Assembly: GCA_020344865.1 (NCBI GenBank)
Contig: CP070830.1
Coordinates: forward strand, 946,039-954,016
Reading direction: 5' to 3'
Length of the DNA: 7,978 nt
Source of the DNA: Planctomycetota bacterium
Lineage (GTDB): Bacteria; Planctomycetota; Phycisphaerae; Sedimentisphaerales; Anaerobacaceae
Below are positions 5,717 to 7,978 of the stretch, one piece after another. The translations under genes and the position numbers were made by a program. The notes under the pieces were generated by a model. It saw only the letters and a program-made list of their open reading frames with translations, had not been told where the DNA came from and did no database searches. Every line of letters begins with the position of its first letter. Position 1 is the first letter of the stretch.

Positions 5717-6508
5717 ATGAAGACAAAAAGAGCATTCACTTTGGTAGAGCTTCTGGTGGTTATAGCCATCATCGCTCTGCTTATGTCCATACTGATGCCC
5801 GCTCTCGCCCGGGTCAAGAAACAGGCAAAGGACGTCCTCTGCCAGTCAAACCTCCAGCAGTGGCGGCTCTGCTTCCAGATGTATCTCGATACCTGGGACA
5901 ACTCCTTCAACTTCGGCTGGCCCTCTGTATATGGTGATAACGGCCTTATGGAGTGGCACAACTCCCTCGAGCCCTGTTACGGCGATAATATCGAGCTTGG
6001 CTCTTGCCCAACCGCCACAAAGCCCTACACCGAGGGAGGCCAGATGCCCTTCGCTGCCTGGGGCGTATATAATCCGCCGTGGCTTAGAAAGATGCGTTAT
6101 GGTAGCTACGGCATAAATGGCTACGCACATAACCCGCCGTCGGGAATGGAGAGCCACGACCGACCCGCTAATTACTTCTGGAGAACCGCTGATGTCAAGC
6201 GCCCCGCTCGCATACCACTGTTTATGGATGCCTGGCGATTCGACGGCTGGCCGCTACAGGGTGACAGACCACCGTTCTTTGAAAACGACTATTTTGAGGG
6301 TGCCTGGGAAAACCAGATGAGACGCTTCTGTGTTAACCGCCACGACGGCGCAATACACTGCCTCTATATGGATTTCTCTGTCAGAAGAACGCTCCTAAAG
6401 TGCCTCTGGAGCCTAAAGTGGCATCGACTCTACAACGAAGATGCACCCAAGCCCAACTGGGATACCGAGGCGCCTTGGATGAGCAAGTTTAAAGGCTGCG
6501 GCCAGTAA
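5717..6508 (+). CDS. Type II secretion/type IV pilin-like protein (prepilin N-terminal methylation motif)
   Basis: The product has 263 residues from the ATG at 5717, which directly precedes the class III signal MKTKRAFTLVELLVVIAIIA. Cleavage by prepilin peptidase would fall after Ala6, before Phe7, leaving Glu11 as the conserved fifth residue. A single hydrophobic helix runs from about 7 to 27, followed by MPALARVKKQAK. The C-terminal part is a globular domain with SYGINGYAHN (130-139), RHDG (208-211) and LWSLKWHR (230-237). This tail is common in planctomycete and verrucomicrobial pseudopilin-like families with many genomic copies. The -1 residue is Ala rather than the usual Gly. The Shine-Dalgarno is weak (GGGG at 5704-5707), unlike the other complete genes here. 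An open frame back to a TTG at 5639 adds basic, non-signal sequence and is unlikely. It probably lies in the inner membrane or periplasm; its exact role is unknown. Confidence 0.87.
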   Translation: MKTKRAFTLVELLVVIAIIALLMSILMPALARVKKQAKDVLCQSNLQQWRLCFQMYLDTWDNSFNFGWPSVYGDNGLMEWHNSLEPCYGDNIELGSCPTATKPYTEGGQMPFAAWGVYNPPWLRKMRYGSYGINGYAHNPPSGMESHDRPANYFWRTADVKRPARIPLFMDAWRFDGWPLQGDRPPFFENDYFEGAWENQMRRFCVNRHDGAIHCLYMDFSVRRTLLKCLWSLKWHRLYNEDAPKPNWDTEAPWMSKFKGCGQ

Positions 6509-6530
6509 ACGGCGGCTTTATTTGTTTGAT
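6492..6530 (+). terminator. Possible weak terminator of the pseudopilin-like gene
   Basis: AAGGCTGC (6492-6499), overlapping the end of the coding sequence, can pair with GCGGCTTT (6512-6519) as 8 bp including two G-U pairs. A T-rich stretch (ATTTGTTTGATTT) follows. The wobble pairs and interrupted T-run make it marginal. Confidence 0.25.
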
Positions 6531-6699
6531 TTATAACCGCATCTCCGACGACGGCTCCGAGGGCTTCGGCCAAATCTCTACATACGATGCCGATATCTCC
6601 GCCACCGTCTTCCACCGAAAAATCGCACCCTTCGCCCTCGGCACAGACCCCGCCGACATCGACGCCCTCGTTGCTCTCCCCCCTCTACCCCAAGATTAA
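6526..6699 (+). pseudogene. Relic of an enolase-superfamily (MR/MLE) N-terminal domain
   Basis: A short frame, open from 6493 with a possible TTG at 6526 and ending in TAA at 6697-6699, includes DDGSEGFGQISTYDADISAT, then VFHRKIAPFALGTDPADIDAL. From memory this resembles the N-terminal capping domain of mandelate racemase/muconate lactonising enzyme relatives, with the order 'D.G..G.GE.STYD...A..... IAP...G.DP.DI..L'. Intact members have about 350-450 residues with a TIM barrel carrying the metal ligands, all absent here. The first strands are also missing. Third codon positions are strongly C-biased, as in a real gene. There is no convincing Shine-Dalgarno. The frame passes into repeat copy B near 6664, and the last residues (VALPPLPQD) do not continue the family pattern. 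I call it a decayed fragment; a small expressed ORF or chance similarity remains possible. Confidence 0.5.
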
Positions 6700-6745
6700 A
6701 AAAGAACGGGGCCTATACCGAACCTAAACTGGTATAGGCCCCGCG
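6664..6745. repeat. Dispersed repeat copy B (contains the terminator of the second LamG gene)
   Basis: This is the partner of 1784-1862. It has the same 24-base core (6704-6727) and a similar TACCCC/A-run flank. In this copy the hairpin is perfect. It overlaps the end of the MR/MLE-like relic. Confidence 0.55.
6698..6743 (-). terminator. Rho-independent terminator of the second LamG gene
   Basis: On the minus strand, 35 bases after the TAG at 6781-6779, arms 6743-6731 (CGGGGCCTATACC) and 6719-6707 (GGTATAGGCCCCG) form a perfect 13-bp stem with an 11-base loop. TTC and then six T (6703-6698) follow. It is a textbook intrinsic terminator. The convergent orientation means it could also work poorly on the plus strand, which lacks a T-run after the stem. 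Confidence 0.85.
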
Positions 6746-6778
6746 TTTAAGCGTCATCTAAGCTGTATAGGTGTTTTA

Positions 6779-7978
6779 CTACGGGAATAATATTTCCTTG
6801 AGCCAGTTGTCCGCCACAACGCTATAGTCGGTGAAGTTGATGGTATTATCATCGTTATAGTCAGCTCGCCACCATGGCAGCTCTATATACTGGCTTCCTG
6901 CTCCCTGCAGAGCTGTATACAGCACTTCCTCAGGCGTCAGAGAGTAGTCGTAGACGCGAACATCATCGATGGCACCTTTGAATAACCTGTCGGGAACTTC
7001 TACCTGGTCGCCAATACGAGCAAGGCCGTTCCACAACTCTGGATAGTGCGTCAGTCGGTTTCTTGATGCATAGAGTGTACCGTCGTACATATACAGGGTT
7101 CCCTGTGTCGGCTCTACTACAAGTGCCGCAAGGACCCATTGGTCATCAGGAACGACCAGACCCGAATGCCAGTCCCACGCATGGTCATCATATAAAGCTA
7201 AGGGCGTATCGTTCGCATCCATATGCCAGAAGTAAGCCAGCTCATGGTTGATTTCCCAGGGATCCCATTCACCGAAACCACGTGAACCGCCGCTGCCAAA
7301 GGTAAGACCGGCCCAGGTGCTGAGGTTGGCATCACACGGGTCGGTGTAGTAGCACATCAGTATGCCTGCGTACATGGGCAGGTCGCCATCGCGCTTAATC
7401 CAGGCGGATATTGTCACGGTGTTGGAGTTTAAGTTAAGCGCGGGGATTTCGATGTAATCATCGACTCCGTCAAGACTCAAGGCTTTTGTTATATAGCCGT
7501 CGACAGAATGCGCAGAGGTGCTGCGGCCGGGAATTTTGTCCTCATCTGAAAGTGTGCCGTGGTTCGCATTTCCGGAGATGTCGTCAACCTGCAGCTGGGG
7601 GTCGTCGTCGTCCATCGGCCAGTGTGCGACGCGGTTAGGGTCGCTGGGTGCCGTTGCAGTGGTATTGCCGATTGCGCTGACGAGCCAGTCACGTTGGGTA
7701 AATACATCGAGGTCCGCATTGTCAACGAGGCAGTCCTCGTCGAAGTCTAAACTGCCGTCGGCAAAAGCGCTTTGACGGACGCATCTGGGCGGATAGAGCC
7801 TGATATTGTCGAAGTACACAGTGCCTGTACCGCCGGCGGTCTTGTTGCCGAAGCCGATAGTGAGCCGGCTTATATCGGTCAGGTTAACGCTGTTGTCGTC
7901 AACAAAGTCCTGAAGGTTGATATTCCATTCCTGGAAACCCTTCCAGTATTTGTCCAGCTCATTTGAATCGGGGTACAG
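6779..7978 (-). CDS. LamG / dockerin-like secreted protein, C-terminal part (5' end outside window)
   Basis: The frame is open from the right edge (base 7978) to TAG at 6781-6779, giving 399 residues. The GTG at 7819 is an internal Val codon, not a start, because the 53 residues before it align with the paralogue (FQEWNINL with WHEWNIDL; SRLTIGFG with DRFTIGIG; VYFDNIRLYPPRC with MWFDDIRLYPPRC). Modules: end of the galactose-binding-like sandwich (1-66), dockerin-like segment with DEDCLVDNADLDVFTQRDWL (about 80-99), LamG domain (117-357, AWIKRDGDLPMYAG, VVPDDQWVLAALVVEPTQG, KGAIDDVRVYDYSL) and C-terminal dockerin-like tail ADYNDDNTINFTDYSVVADN followed by WLKEILFP (372-399). It shares the domain order of the gene at 1897-4845 over its whole visible length. 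It is presumably exported, though the signal peptide is not in view. It is probably a non-enzymatic binding or surface protein, unless a catalytic domain lies upstream. Confidence 0.87.
   Translation of the reverse strand: MYPDSNELDKYWKGFQEWNINLQDFVDDNSVNLTDISRLTIGFGNKTAGGTGTVYFDNIRLYPPRCVRQSAFADGSLDFDEDCLVDNADLDVFTQRDWLVSAIGNTTATAPSDPNRVAHWPMDDDDPQLQVDDISGNANHGTLSDEDKIPGRSTSAHSVDGYITKALSLDGVDDYIEIPALNLNSNTVTISAWIKRDGDLPMYAGILMCYYTDPCDANLSTWAGLTFGSGGSRGFGEWDPWEINHELAYFWHMDANDTPLALYDDHAWDWHSGLVVPDDQWVLAALVVEPTQGTLYMYDGTLYASRNRLTHYPELWNGLARIGDQVEVPDRLFKGAIDDVRVYDYSLTPEEVLYTALQGAGSQYIELPWWRADYNDDNTINFTDYSVVADNWLKEILFP

Noticed and set aside
6779..7819. GTG at 7819 as the start of the second LamG gene
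   Set aside because: The frame is open to the window edge and the preceding 53 residues align with the paralogue, so the gene is simply cut by the window.
1..7978. CRISPR array, tRNA/rRNA gene, transposase or phage gene
   Set aside because: No regularly spaced repeats, cloverleaf, IS-like termini or transposase/integrase motifs were seen on either strand.

Overview
The window looks like chromosomal DNA of a planctomycete, most likely of the Phycisphaerae (Sedimentisphaerales-like) group. This rests on recognised protein style, not on a database search. The clues are large secreted LamG proteins with dockerin-like Asp-rich modules ending in a 'WL[EK]' motif. A second clue is a pseudopilin-like protein beginning with the FTLVELLVVIAIIALLMSIL signature, followed by a 'MPAL' segment and carrying a late 'RHDG...LWSLKWHR' tail.

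Layout, left to right. (1) Bases 1-171 (+) are the 3' end of an unidentified gene, convergent with what follows. (2) Bases 184-1677 (-) are a two-gene operon: an ABM/LsrG-like monooxygenase-fold protein, then an iron-containing alcohol dehydrogenase. Both have clear Shine-Dalgarno sites, and a sigma70-like promoter lies at 1712-1740. (3) Bases 1897-4845 (-) encode a 982-residue secreted multidomain protein (signal peptide, Cys-rich N-terminal module, two FN3-like repeats, a beta-sandwich module, dockerin-like module, LamG, C-terminal dockerin-like module). Its terminator is at 1816-1861. It has a leader of roughly 280 nt with a consensus -10 at 5133-5138 and a foldable three-way junction at 4907-4993. 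(4) Bases 4846-5716 hold no convincing gene but contain that leader and a perfect TGCGCAAAA inverted repeat. (5) Bases 5717-6508 (+) encode the pseudopilin-like protein, divergent from the LamG gene. (6) Bases 6526-6699 (+) hold a short coding relic resembling the N-terminal domain of mandelate racemase/muconate lactonising enzymes. (7) Bases 6779-7978 (-) are the 3' part of a second LamG/dockerin-like gene, paralogous to the first and followed by an almost identical terminator.

Functionally, two themes are mixed. One is a small cytoplasmic redox/catabolic operon for an unknown small carbonyl or alcohol. The other is a cell-surface or secreted locus in which two large LamG paralogues flank a pseudopilin-like protein. 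No complete known system (CRISPR, toxin-antitoxin, phage, transposon) is visible.

The items most worth following up are the structured leader of the large LamG gene, the pair of near-identical terminator-containing repeats, and the truncated enolase-superfamily fragment whose family resemblance seems to stop where one of those repeats begins.
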